Source: Halobaculum sp. CBA1158 (GTDB lineage Archaea > Halobacteriota > Halobacteria > Halobacteriales > Haloferacaceae). From it: a DNA stretch of 64,000 bases. Shown here piece after piece: positions 50,318 to 58,774 of the stretch (position 1 is its first letter; the number at the start of each line of letters is the position of its first letter). The notes beneath the pieces were generated by a model. It made no database searches. It had not been told where the DNA came from and worked only from the letters and a program-made list of their open reading frames with translations. The DNA lies in NCBI RefSeq assembly GCF_021431925.1, contig NZ_CP090372.1:124001-188000 (forward strand), read 5' to 3'. Made by a program: the position numbers and the translations under genes.

Positions 50318-51328
50318 TCAGTCGTCGCCGACGAGCACCGACTCCGGGAGGTACGCCGTCACCGTCCAGTTTGGCGCGTCGACCACCTGGCTGACCTTCA
50401 GGTCGACCGCCACCGACGCCAGCACGTACGCGTCGGCCCGCGAGAACCCCCGGCGCTCGTGGAGGTGGGCGATCGTCCCCCGGATCGCCTCGCGGGCGGC
50501 CTCCATCAGGTCCGAGTCGACCCCGCAGGTGGCGTGCATCGGCTCGTCGCGTCCGGTCGGCGTGAACGGTCCGGTCGTGTCGAGTTCCGGACGGTCGATC
50601 GGCCGGTCGCGGACCACGTCGAGGCGCGCCGTGGCCGACATCGGGGCCTCGATCCCGGTGAGACACACCTCGCCGTCGCCCTGGGCGGCGTGGCAGTCGC
50701 CCAGCGAGAACAGCCCGCCGGCGACCTCGACCGGGAGGAACAGCGTCGCCCCCGCGGTGAGGTGTTTCACGTCGAGGTTGCCGCCGACGCGGCGCGGCGG
50801 GGTCGTGGAGTGAGCGCCGTCCGCCGCGGGCGCGACGCCGAGGTTCCCGGGGAACGGCGCGATCGGGACCGCCACCTCGGGGGCGTCGTCGGCCGCGAAC
50901 TCGGCGACCGGCACGCCGTCGCGGGTCGCGTCGAGGTCCCACTCGCGGACGTGGGCGTCGGGGAACTCCTCGGGCAGCAGTCCGGCCTCGCGCTCCGGCT
51001 GCGGGACGGCCGTGAGTCCCCAGCCCTCGTGCTCGAACGCGAGCAGGTCGACCCGGAGCGTGTCGCCCGGTTCGACGCCCTCGACCGCGACCGGACCCAC
51101 CAGCGGGTGGCCGGGCGCGTCGACGGCCAACACGTCCTCGACCGTCGCCGGCGGCCGCGCCTGTCCGTCGTACGCGTCCCGACAGTCGAAGCGGACGACA
51201 GTCCCGGGGTCGACCGTCGCGACCGGGTCGCGGGCGCTGTCCCAGTCGTAGTGGACGTGGGCGTCCGCGTCCTCGAGGCGAACGTCCGGGTCGGGAACGT
51301 CGTCGACGGCGAATCGGCGATCCGGCAT
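50318..51328 (-). CDS. Acetamidase/formamidase
   Basis: A 336-residue protein from the ATG at 51328. GNLDVKHLTAGATLFLPVEV and LFSLGDCHAAQGDGEVCLTGIE are FmdA/AmdA-type signatures, with the GDCHAAQGDGE segment at the active site. C-terminal SRADAYVLASVAVDLKVSQVVD matches the family. It hydrolyses short amides such as formamide or acetamide to ammonia and the acid. The open frame runs on upstream through the repeat array but is not coding there. It is divergent from the DUF2249 gene. Confidence 0.92.
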   Translation of the reverse strand: MPDRRFAVDDVPDPDVRLEDADAHVHYDWDSARDPVATVDPGTVVRFDCRDAYDGQARPPATVEDVLAVDAPGHPLVGPVAVEGVEPGDTLRVDLLAFEHEGWGLTAVPQPEREAGLLPEEFPDAHVREWDLDATRDGVPVAEFAADDAPEVAVPIAPFPGNLGVAPAADGAHSTTPPRRVGGNLDVKHLTAGATLFLPVEVAGGLFSLGDCHAAQGDGEVCLTGIEAPMSATARLDVVRDRPIDRPELDTTGPFTPTGRDEPMHATCGVDSDLMEAAREAIRGTIAHLHERRGFSRADAYVLASVAVDLKVSQVVDAPNWTVTAYLPESVLVGDD

Positions 51329-51476
51329 GTCAACGATTCCACCGTGCGAGCCGATAACGGTACCGTCCGCGACAAGCGATCTCGTTGCGGGCGCGTCCCG
51401 GTGGCGGACCCGCCTCGCCGGACGGACGAACATCATCGGGTGAACCACCAACGGGTCCACCGTACTGGGATCGATC

Positions 51477-51794
51477 ATGGCATCCGTTGACGCCGACGGC
51501 GACCGCGACCGCGACGCCGACAGCGACGCCGGCCGAAACGCCGACAGCGACCGCGACGCAGACCCCGACCGCGACGCGGCCGAGACGACCGTGCTCGACG
51601 TGCGGGAGATCGACGCCCCGCCGTTCGAACCCATCATGACCGCCCTGGGCGACCTCGGCCCCGGTGAGACGCTCGTGATCGTCAACAGTTTCGAGCCCGA
51701 ACCGCTGTACGAGCAACTCGACCGGCGGGGGTTCAGCCACGGCACGACGCAGATCGGTCCCGACGAGTGGCGGGTCGCGGTCGAACGCGAGTGA
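51477..51794 (+). CDS. DUF2249 protein
   Basis: A 105-residue protein. Residues 1-36 are an Asp/Arg/Ala low-complexity tail. Residues 37-105 are a DUF2249 domain: TTVLDVREIDAPPFEPIMTALGDLGPGETLVIVNSFEPEPLYEQLDRRGF. The domain is often found beside nitrogen-oxide or hemerythrin genes, but the molecular role is unknown. The last eight codons before the final Glu (51765-51788) are unit 1 of a 24-bp repeat array that extends beyond the stop. A paralogue follows at 52002. Confidence 0.88.
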   Translation: MASVDADGDRDRDADSDAGRNADSDRDADPDRDAAETTVLDVREIDAPPFEPIMTALGDLGPGETLVIVNSFEPEPLYEQLDRRGFSHGTTQIGPDEWRVAVERE

Positions 51795-51932
51795 CCGGTC
51801 GCGGCCCAATGCGGGTGACAGTTCCCGATCGGACGCGAGTGACCGATCGCGGCCCAATGCGGGTGACAGTTCCCGATCGGACGCGAGTGACCGATCGCGG
51901 CCGAACACGAGTCACAAATCGCGGCCGAACGC
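51765..51932 (+). repeat. 24-bp tandem repeat array starting inside the DUF2249 gene
   Basis: Seven imperfect 24-bp units with consensus GAGTGACCGATCGCGGCCCA plus AYGC. Unit 1 (51765-51788) is the coding end of the DUF2249 gene; units 2-7 lie beyond the stop. Units 2-3 and 4-5 are nearly identical as 48-bp pairs; later units are diverged. The array reads as successive slippage or unequal-crossover copies of the gene's own 3' end. No other function is apparent. Confidence 0.8.
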
Positions 51933-52001
51933 CAGCCGCCGCCGGCCGCGAAAGATGTTCGGGGTGAACGATACCCCGCCGACGGACGGAGGGTCGAGCG
52001 C

Positions 52002-52234
52002 ATGCCAGCCGAGACCATCGACGTGCGAGACCTGCCGCCGGCGAAGCGCCACCCGACCATCCACGACGCGTTCGCCGACCTCGACGCGGCGAGTCGCTGA
52101 AACTGGTCAACGACCACGACCCGCAGCCGCTGTTTTACGAGTTCCAGGCCGAGGTCGACGACTTCGACGCCGAGGGGTACGAGGTCGAACAGCGCGGTCC
52201 CGGCGAGTTCGTCGCCGAACTGCCCAAGAAGTAG
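52002..52234 (+). pseudogene. DUF2249 paralogue broken by a one-base deletion
   Basis: Reading from the ATG at 52002 gives MPAETIDVRDLPPAKRHPTI and FADLDAASR then a stop at 52098-52100. A +1 shift at about 52088-52091 restores the family sequence: ESLKLVNDHDPQPLFYEFQ...FVAELPKK to a TAG at 52232-52234. Relatives have LDAGESL here, so one G of a GGG has been lost. The remaining sequence is undamaged, indicating a recent mutation, a sequencing error or (less likely) frameshifting. It is a DUF2249 domain without the acidic tail of the neighbour. Confidence 0.8.
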
Positions 52235-52438
52235 GCGTCTCCCCGTCTCTCACCTCCGCATCTCGTTCTCCTCCGCATCTCTTCCCCGTCCGCGGTTCCC
52301 GGTGGACGGCCCTGGGACGGTGTCAGAACCGTGATCGAAACTCCCGGAACGGGTTGTGGCGTGCGGATTGATCGGTTCCCGTACCCGACTTCGCCGACGA
52401 CTAGCTATTTGTGAGCACGCCTCAATGGGTCGGTTGAC

Positions 52439-53965
52439 ATGTCCGAGTCACCACCCAATGTGCGGTCGCCGACCCCCGAGGAGATCCGCGAGTTGGCCGA
52501 GCAACACCACATGTCGCTGTCCGACGACGAGGTCGAGGACTTCGCGGCGATCATCGACGGGATGATGGACGGCTACGAGCGGATCGACCAGCTGTCGGCT
52601 CCCGCGCCGGAGGTGAAATACCACACCCGCGATCCGGGGTACGAACCCGACGCCGAGGAGGACCCCCTCAACGCGTTCGTCCGGAAGTGCGAGGTGCAGG
52701 GTGCCGACGACGGTCCCCTGTCGGGGTACGAGGTCGGGCTGAAGGACTCCGTCTCGCTCGCGGGCGTCGAGATGACGCTCGGCTCGAAGCTGTTCGACGG
52801 ATACGTCCCCTCGATCGACGCGACGATCGTCACGCGAATGCTCGACGCGGGCGCGACGATCACGGGGAAGCTCAACATGGAGGACATGGCCCTGTCCGGC
52901 AGCGGCGAACTCTCCGCGACCGGGCCGGTGTACAACCCCCGCGACGACGACTACGTCGCCGGAGGCTCCTCCAGCGGGAGCGCGGCGGCCGTCGCCGCGG
53001 GCGACGTGGACGTGGCGATCGGGGGCGACCAGGGCGGATCGGTCCGGATCCCGGCGTCGTGGAGCGGCATCGTCGGTCACAAGCCCACCCACGGCCTCGT
53101 TCCCTACACCGGCGTCGCCGGCCTGGGGCGGTCGTTCGATCACGTCGGGCCGATGGGGTCCTCCGTCGAGGACTGCGCGCTGCTGCTCGACGTGCTCGCG
53201 GGCGCGGACGGACTCGACCCCCGGCAGGGCCACGTCCCCACGCAGGAGTACGCGGCGTCGCTGGGGAGCGATCCCGAGGCGTTCACCGTCGGCGTCCTCG
53301 AGGAGGGCTTCGGGCACGAGCAAAGCGAGTCGGGCGTCGACGAGACCGTCCGGTCCGCCCTCGACGCGTTCGAGGCGGCCGGTGCCGAGGTGACCGACGT
53401 CTCGGTCCCGATGCACCTCGACGGCCTGCCGATCTGGAACGCGATCGGCCTCGAGGAGATCACGGCGACGGTGAACGCGGAGTGCGTCGGCCACTACGGA
53501 AAGGGGTTCTACGACACGCAGTTCGCCGACGCGTTCGGTCGCGCTCGCCGCGCGCAGGCTGACGACTACCTGACGACGATGAAGCTCACCCTGATCGCCG
53601 GACAGTACCTCTCGGACGAGTACCGCGGGCACTACCACGCGAAGGGACAGAACCTCGCGCGGAAGCTGACGGCCGCCTACGACGACGCCCTCGCGGACGT
53701 GGACGTGCTCGCGATGCCGACGACCCCGCAGACCGCACACGAGGTCGACCGCGACATCTCGCGCGTCGAGGCGATCGACCGAGCGCTGAACATGCTCCCG
53801 AACACGGCCCCGTTCGACAACACCGGCCACCCGGCGATCAGCGTTCCCGCCGGGGAGACCGACGGGCTCCCGGTCGGAGTCATGTTCGTCGCCGACACCT
53901 TCGACGACGCGATCGCGCTCGCGAGCGCTCACGCCTTCGAGCGGCACGTCGACGCCGGAATCTGA
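52439..53965 (+). CDS. Amidase-signature-family amidase
   Basis: A 508-residue amidase. The catalytic Lys is in YEVGLKDSVSLAG, the cis-Ser in GGSSSGSAAAVAAG and the nucleophile Ser in GGDQGGSVRIPASW. The N-terminal 70 residues form a helical arm (RELAEQHHMSLSDDEVEDFA) of the GatA/AtzF-like type. Because the neighbouring FmdA also cleaves amides, a role in amide-nitrogen use is possible, but the arm and length fit general amidases better than GatA. A promoter element CTAGCTATTTGTG lies about 33 bp upstream. Confidence 0.9.
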   Translation: MSESPPNVRSPTPEEIRELAEQHHMSLSDDEVEDFAAIIDGMMDGYERIDQLSAPAPEVKYHTRDPGYEPDAEEDPLNAFVRKCEVQGADDGPLSGYEVGLKDSVSLAGVEMTLGSKLFDGYVPSIDATIVTRMLDAGATITGKLNMEDMALSGSGELSATGPVYNPRDDDYVAGGSSSGSAAAVAAGDVDVAIGGDQGGSVRIPASWSGIVGHKPTHGLVPYTGVAGLGRSFDHVGPMGSSVEDCALLLDVLAGADGLDPRQGHVPTQEYAASLGSDPEAFTVGVLEEGFGHEQSESGVDETVRSALDAFEAAGAEVTDVSVPMHLDGLPIWNAIGLEEITATVNAECVGHYGKGFYDTQFADAFGRARRAQADDYLTTMKLTLIAGQYLSDEYRGHYHAKGQNLARKLTAAYDDALADVDVLAMPTTPQTAHEVDRDISRVEAIDRALNMLPNTAPFDNTGHPAISVPAGETDGLPVGVMFVADTFDDAIALASAHAFERHVDAGI

Positions 53966-54150
53966 ACGGACCGCCGCGATAGTTTTCTTCGTTCGTAATA
54001 CGCGTGGCCCTCAGTACGTTCGGGAAGTCGCCGTCTGCGAGCGACTGTTGAATTCCGCCCGCGTCTCGACTCCGACCGGTGCGATCGGCTCGATCGAGAT
54101 CCTCGAACCGAGTTCACGACCCCGCCGATCGTCCTCGGGTGCGATTTGGG

Positions 54151-54531
54151 TTACTGATCGCCCTCCGACCGCGGGTTCCCGATCGGCAACACAGTCGTGA
54201 GTCGCTCTGCCACGCTCGGGTCGATCACGCCGGCCAGTTCCATCGCCTCCGACTCGTGAGTCTCCAACTCGAGCACGCTCCGAAAGAACCACGACAGCGT
54301 CACGTACGAGTCGTGGAGCGCTTCCGCCCGGTCGCGGCCCGCTGGGGTGAGCGTCGCCCCGTCGTACGGTTCGTACACCACCAGCCCCTGGTCGTCAAGC
54401 CGATGAAGCATCTCCGTCGCCGACGCTTGGGATCTCGCCAGCCGGTCGGCCACGGCTCCGGACGAGGCCGGAGCCCCGGTCTGCTGCGATTCGATGTACA
54501 CGGCCAGGAGGTACTGGTCTGCGCTACTCAT
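54151..54531 (-). CDS. DtxR-family-like regulator with altered metal site
   Basis: A 126-residue protein with the DtxR winged-helix (QYLLAVYIESQQTG...SGAVADRLARSQASATEMLHRLDDQGLVVYEPYDGATLTPAGRDRAEALHDSY) and a short dimerisation region. The segment ETHESEAMELAGVIDPSVAERL stands where metal-binding members have an E...C.LEH...S pattern, so the EH ligand pair appears replaced by AG. There is no C-terminal SH3/FeoA domain. It sits at the end of the uptake cluster and could be a diverged repressor. Its DNA target may be the palindrome at 61265, which is inference. Confidence 0.75.
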   Translation of the reverse strand: MSSADQYLLAVYIESQQTGAPASSGAVADRLARSQASATEMLHRLDDQGLVVYEPYDGATLTPAGRDRAEALHDSYVTLSWFFRSVLELETHESEAMELAGVIDPSVAERLTTVLPIGNPRSEGDQ

Positions 54532-54688
54532 CTCGTCTTAGCCCCGTCTGCTGTCTCCTGCGGTGACGAATCGGCGCGTCGGTCGACTTCGTCCCGGTCT
54601 CTCCGCCCTCGGCATCGGGCCCACGGATCGAGATCGATACCCGTGCCCACGCGTGTGCTCGCCGTCGCTGAGGCCTGTTGCCCATCGG

Positions 54689-55477
54689 TTAGGCCCTCCG
54701 GACTAACTGGTCTCGCACGGCCGATTGACATGATCGACACGTCTCATCGAGGGTTGTCACCGTCGCCAGCACCGGATGGTCGACGGGAAGCTCCTGGTAG
54801 AGATACGGGACGAGGCGTCGGTGGCGGATGCCAGCGTCGAACCCGTCGTTCGTCGTCCCTCGGAGAAACGCCTGTCGCTCGCGGGCCACGTCCTCACAGC
54901 GGTCGCGATGGCTGGCTAGCGTCTCGTGGCGCTGTTTGAGCGCGTCGAACCCCCGGTCGGTCAGCGGCGTCTCGTTCGCCTCGACGATCCACGCCACGAT
55001 GTCGTCGACCGTCGCGGCTGCGTCCGCAAGCTGTTCCGTCTCTCGACCGAGCGCCGTCTGCAAGGCCGCGGTCTCCGACCGCCGTGACCGCGCTTCCGCA
55101 ACCACCATCCGCTTGAGGTCGGGAGTCAGCGAGGCGTCCGTCGTCGGTGCGAGTGCTACTGCGATCGTATCGGTGAACTCCTCGCGGATCGTCTCCAGAA
55201 GCGGTTCGGAGCCGTCGGTGTCGGCGACGCTGTGGGGAGGGATCGTCTCGGCGAAGGCGTTCCGCACCGTGCGACAGCGATCAGTACTGACTGTATCTGC
55301 CGTGAGGTGAGTGGTTCCGACGACTGCGGCACTTCCCGCCGATGCCGACGTCCGCTCGGTCTCCAGGCCCCGTACTCGACGGATGAAGGTCTCGTAGGCG
55401 TCCAGCCTCGCGTCGGCGGCCTCTTGCTCGGTCCGAACGCGGGCCTGCGCGTGCTCGATGTGGGTGTCGATGGTCAT
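54689..55477 (-). CDS. DUF7260-like coiled-coil protein
   Basis: A 262-residue, largely helical protein. It starts DTHIEHAQARVRTEQEAADARLDAYETFIRRV, a heptad-like helix, and ends in a CRSC pair (ETCRSCQSAVRDQLVRRA). Haloarchaea carry many such proteins (DUF7260 to my recollection) of unknown function. Its ATG overlaps the stop of the 63-residue gene (ATGA), so it belongs to the iron-cluster transcript. The region 54532-54688 after it contains a possible short frame that is not convincing. Confidence 0.75.
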   Translation of the reverse strand: MTIDTHIEHAQARVRTEQEAADARLDAYETFIRRVRGLETERTSASAGSAAVVGTTHLTADTVSTDRCRTVRNAFAETIPPHSVADTDGSEPLLETIREEFTDTIAVALAPTTDASLTPDLKRMVVAEARSRRSETAALQTALGRETEQLADAAATVDDIVAWIVEANETPLTDRGFDALKQRHETLASHRDRCEDVARERQAFLRGTTNDGFDAGIRHRRLVPYLYQELPVDHPVLATVTTLDETCRSCQSAVRDQLVRRA

Positions 55478-55665
55478 GGTACGCGTCCCGGTCGGACCGC
55501 GGTTTCCACGTCTCCCGCGCCCGTATCGGAGAGCGTCTCGAGGACGCCACCCGCGACGCGGACCGGCCGGTCATCCGTACGGCCGCGGACGACGCGATAC
55601 GGACCGTCATCGGCTACCAGGCCTCCGATCTGTTCTCTGCTGTCGATGAGTGTGGGGCCGACCAT
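55474..55665 (-). CDS. Small hypothetical protein in the iron cluster
   Basis: A 63-residue frame from the ATG at 55665 (MVGPTLIDSREQIGGLVADDGPY). It lies 27 bp after the FAD protein stop and overlaps the next gene by ATGA, so it is translationally coupled on both sides. The sequence is beta-strand-like, rich in Gly, Val and Arg. No family is known to me; position and overlap support it being real. Confidence 0.55.
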   Translation of the reverse strand: MVGPTLIDSREQIGGLVADDGPYRVVRGRTDDRPVRVAGGVLETLSDTGAGDVETAVRPGRVP

Positions 55666-55692
55666 GGCGGGGTTATGTGGTGTCTCGAACGG

Positions 55693-56433
55693 CTACTCGT
55701 CGCTGAGAGTCGGGTGGGTGACCTGCTCGTCGGGATGCGGTTCGGCGAAGCGGTCGCGCATCGTCTCCAGCGACCGCAGTTCCAGCGCGCGTCGGTCGTC
55801 GTCGTCGATCTCCTCACAGCCGGGCGGGAGGTCGCGCCCTCGGTCCGTGAAGTACCCCTCCGGTGCGACCCAGTCGTGGTAGAACGGGCGCTCGTCGTCC
55901 TCGAGGATGGCCACGCCGACCTCCGCGCCGTGTCCGGCACAGACGATCGCCTGGTGGGGCTTTTCGGCGAGCCGGCCGGCCGCGTACAGGCCCTCGACAC
56001 CCGTTCGACCGCGCTCGTCGGTGTCGATGAACGCCTTCCCGCGGTCGATGATGCCGACGCCGTCGACGCCATCGAGATAGTCGACCGTGTTCTTCGTCGC
56101 CGCGACGACGTATTCGGCGTGGTACCGGTCCCCGCCTTCGGTCTCGACCGTGAACCCCGTTTCGTCGTCGTTCTCTTCGAGGCGGACGACCGTGTCCTCG
56201 ACGCGCTCACAGCCGGCCGCTTCGGCCTGTTCACCGAGCAGGTCGAGCAACTGACGGGCGTTGACGCCGGCGGGGAAGCCGGGGAAGTTCTCGAGATGTG
56301 CGTTGCGTCGGAGGATCGACTCGCCCGAATCGACGACGAGGGTGTCCAGCCCGTGACGGGCCGTGAAGACGGCCGCCGAGAGGCCGGCGACGCCGCCGCC
56401 GACTATCGTGGTATCGTAGCGTTCAGTTTGCAT
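55693..56433 (-). CDS. FAD protein of thioredoxin-reductase type lacking the NADPH domain, copy 2
   Basis: A 246-residue protein. YDTTIVGGGVAGLSAAVFTARHGLDTLVVD is the FAD-binding Rossmann motif, NFPGFPAGVNARQLLDLLG follows, and GRTGVEGLYAAGRLAEKPHQAIVCAGHG is the distal FAD-binding motif. Thioredoxin reductases have an NADPH domain with a CxxC between these blocks; here the chain passes from one to the other and there is no CxxC. The family relatives with this layout include thiol oxidases and ferredoxin/flavodoxin-type reductases. It overlaps the first copy by 11 bp. Reduction of imported ferric complexes is a possible role (inference). Confidence 0.83.
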   Translation of the reverse strand: MQTERYDTTIVGGGVAGLSAAVFTARHGLDTLVVDSGESILRRNAHLENFPGFPAGVNARQLLDLLGEQAEAAGCERVEDTVVRLEENDDETGFTVETEGGDRYHAEYVVAATKNTVDYLDGVDGVGIIDRGKAFIDTDERGRTGVEGLYAAGRLAEKPHQAIVCAGHGAEVGVAILEDDERPFYHDWVAPEGYFTDRGRDLPPGCEEIDDDDRRALELRSLETMRDRFAEPHPDEQVTHPTLSDE

Positions 56434-57346
56434 GTGTGGTGTCCGTCCCTTCGAGTTCGGTTACGTGTTCCCGAATCAGATCGTCGTCGACGTGTTCGAG
56501 CAGTTCCCGCTGTCCCGCGCGGTCTCGTTGCCGCCGTTCGTCCTCGTCGAGACACCGACCGAGGAACTCCGCCTTCAGGTCCTCGCGTGCGGCCGCGATG
56601 GCCTCCGAGTCGAGGTCGTGGTCGGCCGGGAGCATCTCTCGATCGAACCACTCGTCGACGTGCTCGTCCCAGCCCTCGCCACCGTAGCGGCCGTCGTGGA
56701 CGACCCAGTCGACGTAGCGCTCGCCGACCGCCGGCCAGTAGCGCTCGCTCATGTGGTCGCGGGCGAGTGTCAGACCGACCCGCGAACCGTGTCCGGCGTT
56801 GATCCCGACTTGATGGGCGGTCTCGTCGCTCATCCACCCGGCGACGTACAGTCCGTCCACCGCCGTTCTGCCGTCGTCGGTCGGGACGAACAGGTCGTCG
56901 GCGTCGGCCTCCACGTCCTCCGACTCGTCGAGTGCCTCGGCGACCGGCGCGAGCACGGTCTCGTCGTATGCGGCCGCGACGACGACTCGTTCGGCGAGAC
57001 ACTCCCGTTCGGCCGTTTCGACGAGGAACGCGCCCTCGTTCTCGTGCGGTCGAACCGCCGTGACGCGGTCGTCGACGACCTCCACACCCTCGTGGGTGGC
57101 GTGCGCTCGACCCAGGTCGAGGAATCTGTTCGGGCTGATCCCGCCCGGGAAGCCGAGGTAGTTCTCGACGTGTGCACACTGCGTGATCGCCGCCTTCCCG
57201 CCGTCGAACACCGTCGTGTCGAGGCCGTAGCGGGCGACGAACACGGCGGCCGCGAGGCCGGAGGCCCCACCGCCGACGACCGCGACGTCGTGTTCGATCG
57301 GGGAGTCCGGGTCGGTCGCGGGCGTCCGTGTGGGTTTGGTGGTCAT
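56423..57346 (-). CDS. FAD protein of thioredoxin-reductase type lacking the NADPH domain, copy 1
   Basis: A 307-residue protein from the ATG at 57346; the longer open frame is noncoding-like. HDVAVVGGGASGLAAAVFVARYG binds FAD, ENYLGFPGGISPNRFLDLG follows, and DGLYVAGWMSDETAHQVGINAGHGSRVG is the distal motif. Like copy 2 it lacks an NADPH domain and CxxC. A C-terminal extension of about 95 residues (YWPAVGERYVDWVVHDGRYG onward) is Glu/Asp/Arg-rich and absent from thioredoxin reductase. About 175 bp separate it from the binding-protein gene upstream. Confidence 0.83.
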   Translation of the reverse strand: MTTKPTRTPATDPDSPIEHDVAVVGGGASGLAAAVFVARYGLDTTVFDGGKAAITQCAHVENYLGFPGGISPNRFLDLGRAHATHEGVEVVDDRVTAVRPHENEGAFLVETAERECLAERVVVAAAYDETVLAPVAEALDESEDVEADADDLFVPTDDGRTAVDGLYVAGWMSDETAHQVGINAGHGSRVGLTLARDHMSERYWPAVGERYVDWVVHDGRYGGEGWDEHVDEWFDREMLPADHDLDSEAIAAAREDLKAEFLGRCLDEDERRQRDRAGQRELLEHVDDDLIREHVTELEGTDTTHAN

Positions 57347-57521
57347 GCTATCGACGGAGTGGTACCGGCCGTTCCGCCGTGATGAACGGCTCCTCGTTTG
57401 CCGCCGACAGACCGATTCCACCGCACTCGAGACGACAGACCTGAACCGTCGGTGGATCCGGGATCCCGTACTCCGAGGGAGCACCGAACGAATCCGCGAT
57501 GACCCACTCCCGGGCTCGCAT

Positions 57522-58772
57522 TCACAGATCACCCGCGATGATATCTCGTACCCGCTGTCGGTCGAACAGCTGGTTCTCTTCGGGCACCTCCGGGAAGGCC
57601 TCGGGGTCGAACGTGCCGAACTCCTCGGGATACAGCTGCTGGGCCTTCATTTCGGTCTGTAGGAGGTTGACGATCGGGCCCTGCTCGCCGTACGCGCCGG
57701 GGTAGACGTTCCCCTCCGTGACTGCGGTGAGTTCGCTCCCGACGGAATCGTCCTCCATCGGCGTCACATACTGGTCCCGAAACGCCTCCGCGGAGAACGA
57801 ATCGGTATCGCCCGTCGTCCCGATCCCCCAGTGAACGATGATGATCTCGGGATCGATGTCGAGCAGGCGCTCGTAGTCGATCTGACCGCCCTCCTCCAGG
57901 TCCTGTGAGAAGGCGCTCTTCACGTCGAGATCCCGGTACGGCTTCATCTCGTACCCCTCGTCTTTCGTGTTCAGCGGGTAGAACTGCCCGGCGTTCGGGT
58001 CGGAACCGCCGTTGATCAGTCCGACTTCCGGTCGCTCGCTCTCGGGCGGAAGTCGGTCCGTGATCTCCGTCTGGACCTCCTCGTGGACCTCGGCGAACGC
58101 CTCGTAGCGCTCGCGCTCTTGGAAGAGGTCGGCGAGCCGGTCGAACGCCTCATACAGCGTGTACAGCTTGTAGTCGTGGAACTCTCGCCGGCGTCGCGAG
58201 TTGTTCCCGAAGAACGGGGCGACGGTGTCGTTGATCTCTTTGGTGTCCGACTGGTCCCACGAGCCGTCCCAGCCGGTCCCGTGGAGGTAGTTCGGATCGA
58301 TGAGGAACACGTCCGGGTCGAGCTCGTAGAAGCTCTCCTTGTCCCAGCCTCCTTCGGACCACATCGACGGAAGGTCGCCCTGTGGGGGAACGTCGAGACC
58401 GAACGGCTCGAAAAAGAACCCCGGGATCATGTTGCCGGCGGTGAGGAAGCCGTCGCGCTGTCCGAGCGCGAACGCCATGTCCGCCCACGCGCCGTTGTAG
58501 ACGGCGTACGTCTCGGGCACTTCTTCGAAGGTCAGACAACCGGCCGGTTCGATACAGGCCTCGTAGCTGGTCGTCTCGGGGCCATCCGTCGTTGTGCCCC
58601 CATCCGCATCGCTCGTCTCGGCGTCGGCGGTGTCCGAACCACCGTCGTCGAGGTCGTTCTCGGCGTCACCGCCCGTACAGCCGGCGAGCAGTCCGCCGAC
58701 AGCGACGGTCCCGGCTGACTTGATCGTGTCTCTGCGCGTCGGTTCCCCGCGCCGAGTCCTCTCGCCGCTCAT
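57522..58772 (-). CDS. FecB/FepB-type substrate-binding lipoprotein, copy A
   Basis: A 416-residue protein. PTRRDTIKSAGTVAVGGLLAGC provides twin Arg and a lipobox Cys. An acidic linker precedes a type III binding fold with YEACIEPAGCLTFEEVPETY, in which two Cys flank IEPAG, and DIDPEIIIVHWG for the C-lobe. The family binds ferric siderophores, haem or cobalamin. The end LFDRQRVRDIIAGDL is nearly the same as in copies B and C. It follows copy B by 2 bp. Confidence 0.9.
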   Translation of the reverse strand: MSGERTRRGEPTRRDTIKSAGTVAVGGLLAGCTGGDAENDLDDGGSDTADAETSDADGGTTTDGPETTSYEACIEPAGCLTFEEVPETYAVYNGAWADMAFALGQRDGFLTAGNMIPGFFFEPFGLDVPPQGDLPSMWSEGGWDKESFYELDPDVFLIDPNYLHGTGWDGSWDQSDTKEINDTVAPFFGNNSRRRREFHDYKLYTLYEAFDRLADLFQERERYEAFAEVHEEVQTEITDRLPPESERPEVGLINGGSDPNAGQFYPLNTKDEGYEMKPYRDLDVKSAFSQDLEEGGQIDYERLLDIDPEIIIVHWGIGTTGDTDSFSAEAFRDQYVTPMEDDSVGSELTAVTEGNVYPGAYGEQGPIVNLLQTEMKAQQLYPEEFGTFDPEAFPEVPEENQLFDRQRVRDIIAGDL

Positions 58773-58774
58773 TA

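Noticed and set aside
54688-54707. GTTAG...CTAAC inverted repeat near the end of the DUF7260-like gene, tempting as a second metal-regulator site
   Set aside because: The arms are only 5 bp with a 10-bp spacer, differ from the TTTTAGG palindrome, and lie at a coding end rather than at a promoter.
54528-54740. Minus-strand frame of 70 codons between the DtxR-like and DUF7260-like genes
   Set aside because: Low-complexity Arg/Asp/Ser-rich product, overlaps the DUF7260-like gene and has no recognisable motif.
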